Notes: a model not told the origin generated them from the letters alone. A stretch of DNA of 15,969 bases from SIG480 sp045537045 (GCA_045537045.1 JAZSOS010000041.1:1-15969), one strand, 5' to 3'; counted from the stretch's first letter, positions 1 to 6,818 are shown. Translations and numbers: made by a program.

Positions 1-22
1 TAATTTAATGGAGGTTTTAGTT

Positions 23-1243
23 ATGAATTTAAACGGAGTGAATTTTGAAACCTATTTTAACAATTACCCCGATAAGAACGGATATTTCGGGAAATACGGT
101 GGCGTATATATTGACGATAAGCTCAAGACCGCCATGGCGGAGATTACCGAGGCATATTATTCCATTTGCCAGTCCCGAAAGTTTATTGCAGAGCTTCGCA
201 GAATAAGAAAGGAATTTCAGGGACGTCCCACACCGGTTACGCACCTTGAAAGGCTCTCGGATCTCATGGGTGGCAAGGTTCAGCTTTATGCAAAGCGCGA
301 GGACCTAAACCACTCCGGTGCGCATAAGCTCAACCACTGTATGGGTGAGGCGCTTCTCGCAAAGTACATGGGCAAGAAAAAGGTTATTGCGGAAACAGGC
401 GCGGGTCAGCACGGCGTTGCGCTTGCAACAGCGGCGGCATATTTCGGGCTTGAATGTGATATTTATATGGGTTCGGTTGATATAAAAAAGCAGGCACCGA
501 ATGTTGCGCGAATGAAAATTCTCGGCGCAAATGTCGTAGAGGTAACCCACGGCCTGCAGACGCTTAAGGAAGCGGTTGACGCGGCTTTTGATGCTTACAG
601 TAAGGAGTATAATGATGCTATTTATTGCATCGGCTCGGTTCTCGGCCCACATCCGTTTCCAATGATGGTTCGCGATTTCCAGAGCGTCGTCGGTATTGAG
701 GCAAGGGAACAGTTCGTTGATATGACAGGGCATCTTCCGGATGCAATTGTTGCCTGTGTCGGCGGCGGGTCAAATGCAGCAGGTCTCTTTGCGGGATTTT
801 TAAATGATGCCGTTGAAATTTACGGCATCGAGCCACTTGGACGCGGCCCGAAGCTCGGTGACCACGCCGCAAGCCTTAAGTACGGCGAAGAGGGAATTAT
901 GCACGGCTTCAACAGCATTATGCTCAAGGATGAAAACGGCGAGCCGGCACCTGTATATTCTGTTGCAAGCGGGCTTGACTACCCCTCTTCCGGACCGGAG
1001 CACGCATTCCTTCAGGAAATCGGAAGGGTAAAATATGATGTAATCGACGATGAAGAAACGATTGATGCATTCTACCGCCTTGCAAGACTTGAGGGAATCA
1101 TTCCGGCAATAGAGAGCGCGCATGCCGTAGCATACGGTATGAAGCTTGCACAGAGAATGGATAAAGGCTCTGTTCTTATCAATCTCTCCGGTCGCGGTGA
1201 TAAGGATATGGATTATATCATCGAAAACTACGGCATAAGATAA
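23..1243 (+). CDS. trpB: Tryptophan synthase beta chain (TrpB-type, PLP-dependent), possibly stand-alone
   Basis: This protein of about 406 aa is a fold-type II PLP enzyme expected to make L-tryptophan from indole and L-serine. The TrpB signature is complete: KREDLNHSGAHKLN with the PLP lysine near residue 102, AETGAGQHGVA with the catalytic glutamate near 124, the phosphate-binding GGGSN near 247-251, and SGRGDKD at the C-terminus. An in-frame ATG lies at position 8, but the GGAGG at 10-14 overlaps it and sits 8 nt before the ATG at 23, so 23 is the start. The N-terminal block reads GKYGGVYIDD, where most TrpB proteins have a GGRYVPE-like sequence. No trpA follows, and the next gene is an unrelated nucleotidase, so this may be a TrpB that works without TrpA. 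Sequence upstream of the window could change that view. The family call is firm; the stand-alone role is inferred. Confidence 0.93.
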   Translation: MNLNGVNFETYFNNYPDKNGYFGKYGGVYIDDKLKTAMAEITEAYYSICQSRKFIAELRRIRKEFQGRPTPVTHLERLSDLMGGKVQLYAKREDLNHSGAHKLNHCMGEALLAKYMGKKKVIAETGAGQHGVALATAAAYFGLECDIYMGSVDIKKQAPNVARMKILGANVVEVTHGLQTLKEAVDAAFDAYSKEYNDAIYCIGSVLGPHPFPMMVRDFQSVVGIEAREQFVDMTGHLPDAIVACVGGGSNAAGLFAGFLNDAVEIYGIEPLGRGPKLGDHAASLKYGEEGIMHGFNSIMLKDENGEPAPVYSVASGLDYPSSGPEHAFLQEIGRVKYDVIDDEETIDAFYRLARLEGIIPAIESAHAVAYGMKLAQRMDKGSVLINLSGRGDKDMDYIIENYGIR

Positions 1244-1261
1244 ATTAATTAAAGGAAAGAT

Positions 1262-1837
1262 GTGAAAATGAGCAAATTCTTCGCCTTTATATACAGAATG
1301 AAATATATCGCGCGTTGGTCGCTTATGAGAAATACACGCACGGAAAATGTTGCCGAGCATTCGTTCCACGTTTCGGTGCTGGCTCACGCCCTTGCCGTTA
1401 TCTCGCGTGATGTGTTCGGTCGTGATGTTGACCCCGGTGCTGTCGCGGCAGCTGCACTTTACCACGATATGCCGGAGATTCTCACAGGGGATCTTCCCAC
1501 ACCGATAAAGTATTACGGCAGCGACATAAAGAATGCGTATAAGAGGATAGAGCAAGATGCAACGGATACACTGCTTTCAAACCTTACGGATAAAATGCGC
1601 CCGGGAATTTCCGAGGCGGCGGCAACGGAGAATGCAGAGATAAAAAAGTTAGTCAAGGCGGCTGACAAGCTTGATGCTTATATAAAGTGCCTTGAGGAGA
1701 TAAATGCCGGTAACTCTGATTTTAAGACTGCGCTCCGCCAGACGCACGATGCACTCTTCTCTCTCGGGCTTTCGGAAGTAGATTATTTCATTGAAAATTA
1801 TCTTGATGCGTTCTCGATGACGGTTGACGAATTGTAG
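1262..1837 (+). CDS. yfbR: YfbR-like 5'-deoxynucleotidase (HD domain)
   Basis: This 191-aa HD-domain phosphohydrolase resembles E. coli YfbR, a metal-dependent enzyme that removes phosphate from deoxynucleoside 5'-monophosphates. The metal-binding set is visible: His33 in AEHS, His68-Asp69 in YHD, Glu72 in PEILTGDLPTP, and Asp135 in KAADKLDAY. The substrate-contact pair Arg18-Trp19 and the RNTRTENV segment also match. I chose the GTG at 1262 because it puts these residues at nearly the same numbers as in E. coli YfbR and lies about 6 nt after AAAGGAAAG. An ATG at 1268 is the alternative and would shorten the protein by two residues. The gene begins 18 nt after trpB, so the two are probably cotranscribed, although no metabolic link between them is obvious. 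No terminator with a GC-rich stem follows it. Confidence 0.9.
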   Translation: MKMSKFFAFIYRMKYIARWSLMRNTRTENVAEHSFHVSVLAHALAVISRDVFGRDVDPGAVAAAALYHDMPEILTGDLPTPIKYYGSDIKNAYKRIEQDATDTLLSNLTDKMRPGISEAAATENAEIKKLVKAADKLDAYIKCLEEINAGNSDFKTALRQTHDALFSLGLSEVDYFIENYLDAFSMTVDEL

Positions 1838-1861
1838 TGAGAAAGGCATAAATAAGTCGCA

Positions 1862-1924
1862 TAAAAAAATTTTTTGAAAAATTTGAAAAATATGCTTGAC
1901 AAATGGCGTGAAAGCGCGTATAAT
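1862..1924 (+). promoter_or_regulatory. Consensus SigA promoter with A/T-tract UP element for tRNA-Leu
   Basis: TTGACA (1896-1901) and TATAAT (1919-1924) are both perfect consensus hexamers, 17 nt apart. Immediately upstream (1862-1891) are repeated A and T runs resembling the UP elements of strong stable-RNA promoters. Transcription should start near 1931, about 31 nt before the tRNA. Confidence 0.9.
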
Positions 1925-1925
1925 A

Positions 1926-1957
1926 ATTAACGTTGTCACGACAGCGGCAACGTTAAT
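1926..1957 (+). repeat. Perfect 10-bp inverted repeat between promoter and tRNA-Leu
   Basis: ATTAACGTTG (1926-1935) is the exact reverse complement of CAACGTTAAT (1948-1957), with 12 bases between. Each arm contains the self-complementary hexamer AACGTT (1929-1934 and 1949-1954), spaced 20 bp apart, or about two helical turns. The repeat begins right after the -10 box and spans the predicted start site. It could be a double operator or a hairpin in the 5' leader of the pre-tRNA. Confidence 0.8.
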
Positions 1958-1961
1958 ATAT

Positions 1962-2046
1962 GCGAGTGTGCTGGAATAGGCAGACAGGCACGTTTGAGGG
2001 GCGTGTGTCAATCGACGTATGGGTTCAAGTCCCATCACTCGCACCA
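1962..2046 (+). tRNA. tRNA-Leu (anticodon GAG)
   Basis: The acceptor arms GCGAGTG and CACTCGC pair perfectly. The anticodon stem CACGT/GCGTG (one G-U pair) encloses the loop TTGAGGG, with GAG at 1996-1998, which reads CUC and CUU leucine codons. The T arm ATGGG-TTCAAGT-CCCAT is intact. A long variable arm (TGTC..GAC) marks this as a class II tRNA, as expected for leucine. The 3' CCA is encoded in the gene. It is a single tRNA with its own promoter and terminator. Confidence 0.97.
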
Positions 2047-2080
2047 AAAAACCACAACATCTTTGATGTTGTGGTTTTTT
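2047..2080 (+). terminator. Intrinsic terminator of tRNA-Leu
   Basis: CCACAACATC (2052-2061) pairs with GATGTTGTGG (2065-2074) around a TTT loop. An A run precedes the stem and TTTTTT (2075-2080) follows it. It begins directly after the tRNA CCA end. Confidence 0.93.
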
Positions 2081-2111
2081 GCTATGAGCGAGAATAGAAA
2101 CGATTTCGCCG

Positions 2112-2140
2112 TTGAAATTCCTGTCATAGTGTTGTATAAT
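2112..2140 (+). promoter_or_regulatory. SigA-type promoter for the ABM monooxygenase gene
   Basis: TTGAAA (2112-2117) and TATAAT (2135-2140) are 17 nt apart. They stand between the tRNA-Leu terminator and the small ABM gene, making that gene its own transcription unit. Confidence 0.85.
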
Positions 2141-2172
2141 GATATAAAAAAGAAAAGGATTTGGTGATTATT

Positions 2173-2460
2173 ATGTATTCTATTTATGTTGTTTATAAGA
2201 CCATTCCAGGTCATCGTGCGGATTTCATCCGCGAGCTTAATGAAAGCGGAGTTGCTGCGGCAGTTCGTGCCGAGATCGGTTGCATCCGTTATGACTATTA
2301 CCTCTCCGAAAAGGACGAGAACGAAATTCTCCTCATCGAAGCGTGGGAGACAAAGGAGCATCAGCAGATTCACGTTACCCAGCCGCATATCGCAACCCTC
2401 AAGGCTCTTAAGGAAAAGCACGTTGTCGATACCAAGCTCGGCGAATTTGAGCTGAAGTAG
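2173..2460 (+). CDS. ABM-domain putative quinol monooxygenase (YgiN-like)
   Basis: This 95-aa protein is a single antibiotic biosynthesis monooxygenase (ABM) domain, a dimeric ferredoxin-like fold acting in the cytoplasm. The typical pattern is present: an N-terminal beta strand (YSIYVVYKTIPGH), a helix, the GCIRYDYYLSEKDEN segment, the ILLIEAWETKEHQQIH segment, and a C-terminal helix after QPH. Family members include the quinol oxidase YgiN and heme-degrading or polyketide-oxidising enzymes, so the substrate cannot be set from sequence. In-frame TTG and GTG codons lie at 2161 and 2164, but GGTGAT at 2163-2168 looks like part of the Shine-Dalgarno sequence, which favours the ATG at 2173. The gene has its own promoter and stands alone. 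Confidence 0.82.
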   Translation: MYSIYVVYKTIPGHRADFIRELNESGVAAAVRAEIGCIRYDYYLSEKDENEILLIEAWETKEHQQIHVTQPHIATLKALKEKHVVDTKLGEFELK

Positions 2461-2523
2461 AGGGAAATTAAATTATAAAAGTTGTTATTTCACAATTTTC
2501 GCCGCGATTTGATTAAATTTTGT

Positions 2524-2568
2524 TTGACATTTGGGTGAAAATGCGTTATTATAATTACATATGTAATT
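2524..2568 (+). promoter_or_regulatory. Promoter of the T-box-pheST operon, with a 16-bp palindrome at the start site
   Basis: TTGACA (2524-2529) and TATTAT (2547-2552) have a 17-nt spacer. An overlapping TATAAT at 2550-2555 would give 20 nt. The perfect palindrome AATTACATATGTAATT (2553-2568) abuts the -10 box and covers the expected start site near 2559. The spacer closely resembles that of the tRNA-Leu promoter. Confidence 0.8.
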
Positions 2569-2570
2569 TC

Positions 2571-2830
2571 AGACGGTGAAGATGTGTAAGTAGCCGTTGC
2601 TTTTGCGGATAAGAGAGCGGAAATCAAAGGCTGTAAGTTTCCGTTTCGCAGGCAATGCGTGAATTTCAGCATCGGAGTCTCCTCGCGAAAACCGGATTTC
2701 CGGATTAAGCAGGGCGCTTCATGTCCGCGAAACAGGCATGACGAAAGTGCAGAAGATAAAATTCTGAATTTGGGTGGTACCGCGGGTTATTATGCTCGTC
2801 CCGAGAATATCGGGGCGAGCTTTTTGTTTG
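2571..2830 (+). promoter_or_regulatory. T-box leader riboswitch, phenylalanine-specific (specifier TTC)
   Basis: A T-box senses uncharged tRNA and lets transcription continue into an aminoacylation gene. The Stem I hallmarks are present: GTAAGTAGC (2586-2594), the AGAGAG bulge (about 2612-2617), a distal hairpin CGGAAA/TTTCCG (2618-2623/2638-2643) whose loop contains GGCTGTAAG, and the specifier region GAATTTCAGC, with TTC (Phe) at 2665-2667 followed by a purine. The T-box core TGGGTGGTACCGCGG is at 2771-2785. The terminator stem is 11 bp (2794-2804/2810-2820) followed by TTTTT. The alternative antiterminator can form from GGG (2772-2774) with CCC (2800-2802) plus GCGGG (2782-2786) with CTCGT (2795-2799). 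The specifier agrees with the pheST genes downstream. Confidence 0.95.
2794..2825 (+). terminator. T-box-controlled terminator before pheS
   Basis: GCTCGTCCCGA (2794-2804) pairs with TCGGGGCGAGC (2810-2820), including one T-G pair, around the loop GAATA, and is followed by TTTTT. Its 5' arm overlaps the 3' side of the antiterminator, so the two structures exclude each other. Confidence 0.93.
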
Positions 2831-2860
2831 CCCGCATAAAATACGAAAGGAAGATTTCAG

Positions 2861-3913
2861 ATGTCAGAAAAGACAACACAGCTCCGCGAAAGCTTTGTAT
2901 CTGCTCTTTCTGCGGTTGACAATATGGAAGCGCTTGAAGCTATCCGTGTTGAATACCTCGGTAAAAAAGGTCTTGTTACAGAGCTTTTAAAGGACATGAA
3001 AAATCTCTCTCCCGAGGAGAAGAAAACCTTTGGTCAGGCAGTAAACGTTCTTAAGGAAGAAGTAACCGAAATGGTTGCAAATAAGCGTGAGGAGATAAAA
3101 CAGGCAGAAATTGAGCGCGAGAACAACCTCATGCCGGAGTTTGATATATCCGCACCTGCAAACCTTGATCGCGGTTCATATCATCCGATCACGCTTGTTC
3201 AGCGCCAGTGTGAGGAGATATTCCGCTCAATGGGTTTTGCTGTTGAGGATTACAGCGAGATTGTTACGGACTATGAGTGCTTCGAGGCACTTAACATCCC
3301 GAAAAACCATCCCGCGCGAGATATGCAGGATACCTACTACCTTGAAAACGGCCAGCTTTTAAAATCCCATACTTCCGCGGCACAGAATGCAATCTACAAG
3401 AAGTATAAGGACGCTTTAATCCGCGAAGGCAAGCCGATTAAGGCCATTTTCCCGGGACGTTGTTTCAGAAACGAAGCGACCGATGCCTGCTATGAAAATA
3501 CCTTCTTCCAGATGGAAGGCGTTATGGTTGATAAAAATATCTCCATTTCAAACCTCATTTTCTTTATGAAGACGATGCTTTCAGAGGTTTTTCAGAAGGA
3601 TATAAAGGTGCGTCTCCGTCCGGGATTCTTCCCGTTTGTTGAGCCGGGCTTTGAGCTTGACATAAGCTGCCTTATCTGCGGTGGAGAAGGGTGCGCCTCG
3701 TGTAAGCACAGTGGCTGGCTGGAACTCTGCCCCTGCGGTATGATTCATCCGGAGGTTCTCCGCGCCGGCGGAATTGACCCCGAGGAATATACGGGCTTTG
3801 CGTTCGGCCTCGGTCTTACCCGCCTTGCGATGATGAAATACGGTGTAAAAGATATCCGTGACTTAAACTCCGGAAGCCTTAAGGTTCTTTCGCAGTTTAC
3901 GGATGATAAGTAA
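2861..3913 (+). CDS. pheS: Phenylalanyl-tRNA synthetase alpha subunit
   Basis: This 350-aa catalytic subunit of the alpha2-beta2 class II enzyme charges tRNA-Phe in the cytoplasm. The N-terminal 90 residues are charged and helical, as in the tRNA-binding coiled coil of the family. The class II core follows: GSYHPITLVQ near 105-114, HTSAAQ at 170-175, the motif 2 segment GRCFRNEATDA at 199-209, FPFVEP at 257-262 (phenylalanine pocket), and GFAFGLGLTRLAM at 312-324 (motif 3). The pocket alanine in GFAFG is retained. Four cysteines (270, 273, 278, 281) in a CxxC...CxxC array are common in Gram-positive PheS. The ATG follows GAAAGGAAG by about 8 nt. Expression is expected to be controlled by the upstream T-box, and the gene is cotranscribed with pheT 18 nt downstream. 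Confidence 0.97.
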   Translation: MSEKTTQLRESFVSALSAVDNMEALEAIRVEYLGKKGLVTELLKDMKNLSPEEKKTFGQAVNVLKEEVTEMVANKREEIKQAEIERENNLMPEFDISAPANLDRGSYHPITLVQRQCEEIFRSMGFAVEDYSEIVTDYECFEALNIPKNHPARDMQDTYYLENGQLLKSHTSAAQNAIYKKYKDALIREGKPIKAIFPGRCFRNEATDACYENTFFQMEGVMVDKNISISNLIFFMKTMLSEVFQKDIKVRLRPGFFPFVEPGFELDISCLICGGEGCASCKHSGWLELCPCGMIHPEVLRAGGIDPEEYTGFAFGLGLTRLAMMKYGVKDIRDLNSGSLKVLSQFTDDK

Positions 3914-3931
3914 GAAAGGAGAGGAAAGAAT

Positions 3932-6292
3932 ATGTTTTTGTCAATGAACTGGATTTCGGACTTTGTTGATTTGTCCGGACTTGATAGATTAGAGCTTATC
4001 AACAAATTTTCCCTCTCCACGGCAGAGGTTGAAAATGAAATATTCTTCAAGGGAAGCGACCTCTCGGGAATAGTTGTTGCGGAGATTATGTCTGTTGAAA
4101 ACCATCCTGAGTCTAAGAAGCTTCACCTTCTCAAGGTTGATGCAGGCGAGGCAGAGCTTGTTGACGTCGTCTGCGGTGCACCCAATGTCCGTGTCGGAAT
4201 GAAGACTGCGTTTGCAAAGGTGGGCGCAAAAATCGGCGAGATTGAAATTTCTCCGCGCAAGCTCGCGGGATATCTCTCCTGCGGTATGTGCTGCTCTGAA
4301 AAGGAGCTTGGCCTTTCCGATAACAACGACGGCATTATGGACCTTGATGCAGACCTTAAAAACGGCACTGATTTAAAAGATGTCTTTGCAATTGACGACA
4401 TCGTGTTTGAGGTAGACAACAAATCCCTCACAAACCGCCCCGACCTCTGGGGACACTACGGCATTGCGCGTGAGTTTGCCGCAATCGCAGGGCGTGAGCT
4501 CCGTCCGCTTGACGTTGTTGACCTTGCACAGTATGCAAGCCTTCCGAAGCTTGATGTTAAGATTGAAGATCCGCTTTGCTACCGCTATTCGGCGCTCCGC
4601 TTTGAGAACATTTCAAAGCACGTAAGCCCGATGAATATGCGCATCCGCCTTTACTATTGCGGAATGCGTGCAATAAACCTTCTTGCAGACCTTACAAACT
4701 ACCTCATGCTTGAAATGGGACAGCCGATGCATGCGTTTGACTCAAGAAAGGTTGACAAAATCCGCATAAAGCGTTTTGACAAACCCTTCAAGTTCCAGAC
4801 TCTTGATGAGGTCGAGCGCGATATCGACGAGAACACGCTTATGATTTGCAACAGCGACACTCCGGTTGCTATCGCCGGCATTATGGGCGGTCTTGATTCG
4901 GAAATCGTTGAGGACACAAGCTCATTAACACTTGAGTCGGCAACGTTTGATGCATCCTCAATCCGCAAATCCACTGTACGTCTCGGTCACAGAACAGATG
5001 CATCCCAGCGCTATGAAAAGAGCCTTGATCCGGAAATGACGGTCCCGGCTATTGCACGTTTCGTAAAGCTTCTTCTCGATATCGACAGCGGCACGGTTAT
5101 CACAAGCTCGCTCACAGATGAATATGCGTTTAAATATGATAATGTTGAGTTGTCGTTTGATAAGTCATTTGTCGACCGCTATACAGGAATTGAAATTGAA
5201 AATGACCGCATTGTAAAAACGCTTTCTTCTCTCGGCTTCGGCGTGGAGAATGAGGGGAACAGCTTCAAGGTTTCCGTTCCGTCATGGCGTGCGACAAAGG
5301 ACGTCACAATGAAGGCTGACATTATCGAGGAAATCACAAGAATTTACGGCTATGACAACTTCGCGGTAAACACCGCTGCTGTTCCGCTTTATCCGGTGCG
5401 CGCGGCTCAGGAGAAGACGGATGAGGACAGAATAAAGGATATCCTTGTTCATCGCTTCTCTCTCCACGAAACACATTCGTATGTCTGGGCGTATTACGAT
5501 GAATACAAGACACTCGGAATTGACATTGAACCGAATATTGAGCTTGTAAACGCAACAAACCCGAACATCAAAACAATTAGAAAATCAATCGTTCCGACAC
5601 AGCTTTGCCAGATAAAGGCAAATACGTCCTACTCTTCGGATTTCGGGATATTTGAAATCGGCAGAACTGTTGACGGACTGAAAGCTGACGGACTTTGCAA
5701 CGAGCGTAAAAAGCTTGCGATAACTCTCTTTAGTAAGACAAAGGACATGGAAGCTCTTTACTTTGAGCTTCGCGATATTCTTGCCGTTGTAACAGACGAT
5801 ATCAAGCACCGCGAGCTTACGTTTGAAAAACTTGATGAAAAGAGCTCATACAAGCACACGAAAAACCTCAACGCAATTTATTGTAATGGTGTTCGTCTTG
5901 GTGAAATCGGCATTGCAAACGCTCAGGTTTCAAAGAAGATTGATAAGAAAGCGAATATCGTATTTGCCGAGATTGACGTAGCGGAGTTTGCAAAGATTGA
6001 AAACGCAAGCATCAAGTATGAAGAGCCGTCCCGATTCCCGGAGATTGAAATTGACCTTTCGTTTGTTTCCGAGAAGTTTGCACCCATAAAGGCTGCAATT
6101 GATGCGGCAAACTGCTCTCTTATCAAGAAGGTTTCTGTTGTTGATACCTACACCGACGAGAGTGGAAAGTCAATAACCGTGCGTATGATTTTCTCGGACA
6201 GCGAAAAAACGCTCACTCGCGACGAGGTTATGGATGTTGCCGACGGAATAATCAAAGCTCTTGATGCACAGGGCATCGCACTTAAAGGATAA
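3932..6292 (+). CDS. pheT: Phenylalanyl-tRNA synthetase beta subunit
   Basis: This 786-aa protein is close to the usual bacterial PheT length. Domains in order are an N-terminal segment starting MFLSMNWISDFVDL, an EMAP-like tRNA-binding OB fold (about 44-150, with HPESKKLHLLKVD and VVCGAPNVR), the B3/4 editing domain (about 210-380, with GQPMHAFD and GIMGG), the B5 domain ending in IIEEITRIYGYDNF, a catalytic-like core, and a C-terminal FDX-ACB anticodon-binding domain (about 693-786, starting near PSRFPEIEIDLSF). It partners PheS, binds tRNA-Phe and hydrolyses mischarged tyrosyl-tRNA-Phe. The ATG follows AAGGAGAGG. The stop codon is part of a long hairpin, described separately. Confidence 0.97.
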   Translation: MFLSMNWISDFVDLSGLDRLELINKFSLSTAEVENEIFFKGSDLSGIVVAEIMSVENHPESKKLHLLKVDAGEAELVDVVCGAPNVRVGMKTAFAKVGAKIGEIEISPRKLAGYLSCGMCCSEKELGLSDNNDGIMDLDADLKNGTDLKDVFAIDDIVFEVDNKSLTNRPDLWGHYGIAREFAAIAGRELRPLDVVDLAQYASLPKLDVKIEDPLCYRYSALRFENISKHVSPMNMRIRLYYCGMRAINLLADLTNYLMLEMGQPMHAFDSRKVDKIRIKRFDKPFKFQTLDEVERDIDENTLMICNSDTPVAIAGIMGGLDSEIVEDTSSLTLESATFDASSIRKSTVRLGHRTDASQRYEKSLDPEMTVPAIARFVKLLLDIDSGTVITSSLTDEYAFKYDNVELSFDKSFVDRYTGIEIENDRIVKTLSSLGFGVENEGNSFKVSVPSWRATKDVTMKADIIEEITRIYGYDNFAVNTAAVPLYPVRAAQEKTDEDRIKDILVHRFSLHETHSYVWAYYDEYKTLGIDIEPNIELVNATNPNIKTIRKSIVPTQLCQIKANTSYSSDFGIFEIGRTVDGLKADGLCNERKKLAITLFSKTKDMEALYFELRDILAVVTDDIKHRELTFEKLDEKSSYKHTKNLNAIYCNGVRLGEIGIANAQVSKKIDKKANIVFAEIDVAEFAKIENASIKYEEPSRFPEIEIDLSFVSEKFAPIKAAIDAANCSLIKKVSVVDTYTDESGKSITVRMIFSDSEKTLTRDEVMDVADGIIKALDAQGIALKG

Positions 6293-6337
6293 CAACACAC
6301 AGCCCGGACAAATACTGTCCGGGCTGTGTGTTGTTAT
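6289..6337 (+). terminator. 22-bp perfect hairpin overlapping the pheT stop codon
   Basis: Positions 6289-6310 are the exact reverse complement of 6316-6337, with the 5-nt loop AATAC. The core is GCCCGGACA/TGTCCGGGC. The pheT TAA (6290-6292) is inside the 5' arm. No T run follows (next bases AAAGTC), so it may act as an mRNA 3'-end stabiliser or as a weak terminator backed up by the one at 6391. Confidence 0.7.
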
Positions 6338-6390
6338 AAAGTCTGCCGAATGCATGGCTGAATAGAATAATCTTAACTGCGTTACGGCAG

Positions 6391-6419
6391 AGTCTCCCTT
6401 TACAAAAGGGAGACTTTTT
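6391..6419 (+). terminator. Intrinsic terminator of the pheST operon
   Basis: AGTCTCCCTTT (6391-6401) pairs perfectly with AAAGGGAGACT (6405-6415) around ACA, and the T run continues from the end of the stem to 6419. Confidence 0.9.
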
Positions 6420-6600
6420 GTGCGTTTTACAAGATTTCTTCCAATTTCAAAATAAAGGTACTCATTTTAATATTAAGCGCAGTGATATACATATCCTTGT
6501 TTTGATAATGCAAAAATATTTTTTAGAGCTTGAATACATATGTGGGCAAAAAGTTAATACTTACGTGTTAAAATTTATTTATAAACAATCAAAACATAGT
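6420..6600. other. AT-rich intergenic stretch without a recognisable gene
   Basis: This stretch is clearly poorer in GC than the surrounding genes, and no reading frame in it resembles a protein I know. TTGAAT (6530-6535) with TAATAC (6555-6560) could be a weak promoter for the structured segment downstream, but the 19-nt spacer is long. I see no repeat array and no tRNA. Confidence 0.5.
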
Positions 6601-6667
6601 GGGATTCTGTGGCGAAGTCCAATCCGGTAAAGCAGATAGTGTAGAGGTAAAAGCTGCGGAATGGAAC

Positions 6668-6801
6668 GCCGCCTTAAGCGCCAAGCGGGTATAAATTACA
6701 GCGAAATCACAGGCAAGACTGAGCAGGCAAAATTTTAATTTTGCCATTGGCGAAAGTCTCTGTGATGAGTGCGATAATTTATCCGGTGCGCGCCGAGCGG
6801 C
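6668..6801 (+). ncRNA. Candidate structured RNA: long nested stem upstream of a 67-codon gene
   Basis: Six complementary segments are nested in order: GCCGC/GCGGC (6668-6672/6797-6801), GCGC/GCGC (6678-6681/6788-6791), ATAAATTA/TAATTTAT (6691-6698/6775-6782), ATCACAG/CTGTGAT (6706-6712/6760-6766), AGACT/AGTCT (6716-6720/6755-6759) and GGCAAAATT/AATTTTGCC (6726-6734/6737-6745). Internal loops are rich in GCGA/GCGAA (6701-6705, 6771-6774, 6750-6754). I do not recognise it as a known riboswitch, tmRNA, SRP RNA or RNase P RNA. It could be a cis-regulatory leader, a free small RNA, or a copy of a dispersed hairpin repeat. The pairings are read from sequence; the function is inferred. Confidence 0.45.
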
Positions 6802-6818
6802 AAAGACGTGGAGGGTTT

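Noticed and set aside
8..22. ATG at position 8 as the trpB start
   Set aside because: It overlaps the GGAGG ribosome binding site that serves the ATG at 23.
800..1555. 251-codon - strand frame opposite trpB and the nucleotidase
   Set aside because: It is a shadow of two well-identified genes on the other strand, with no homology I recognise and no ribosome binding site.
6418..6630. 70-codon + strand frame just after the pheST terminator
   Set aside because: It starts at the terminator tail, has no Shine-Dalgarno sequence, and its composition is that of AT-rich non-coding DNA.
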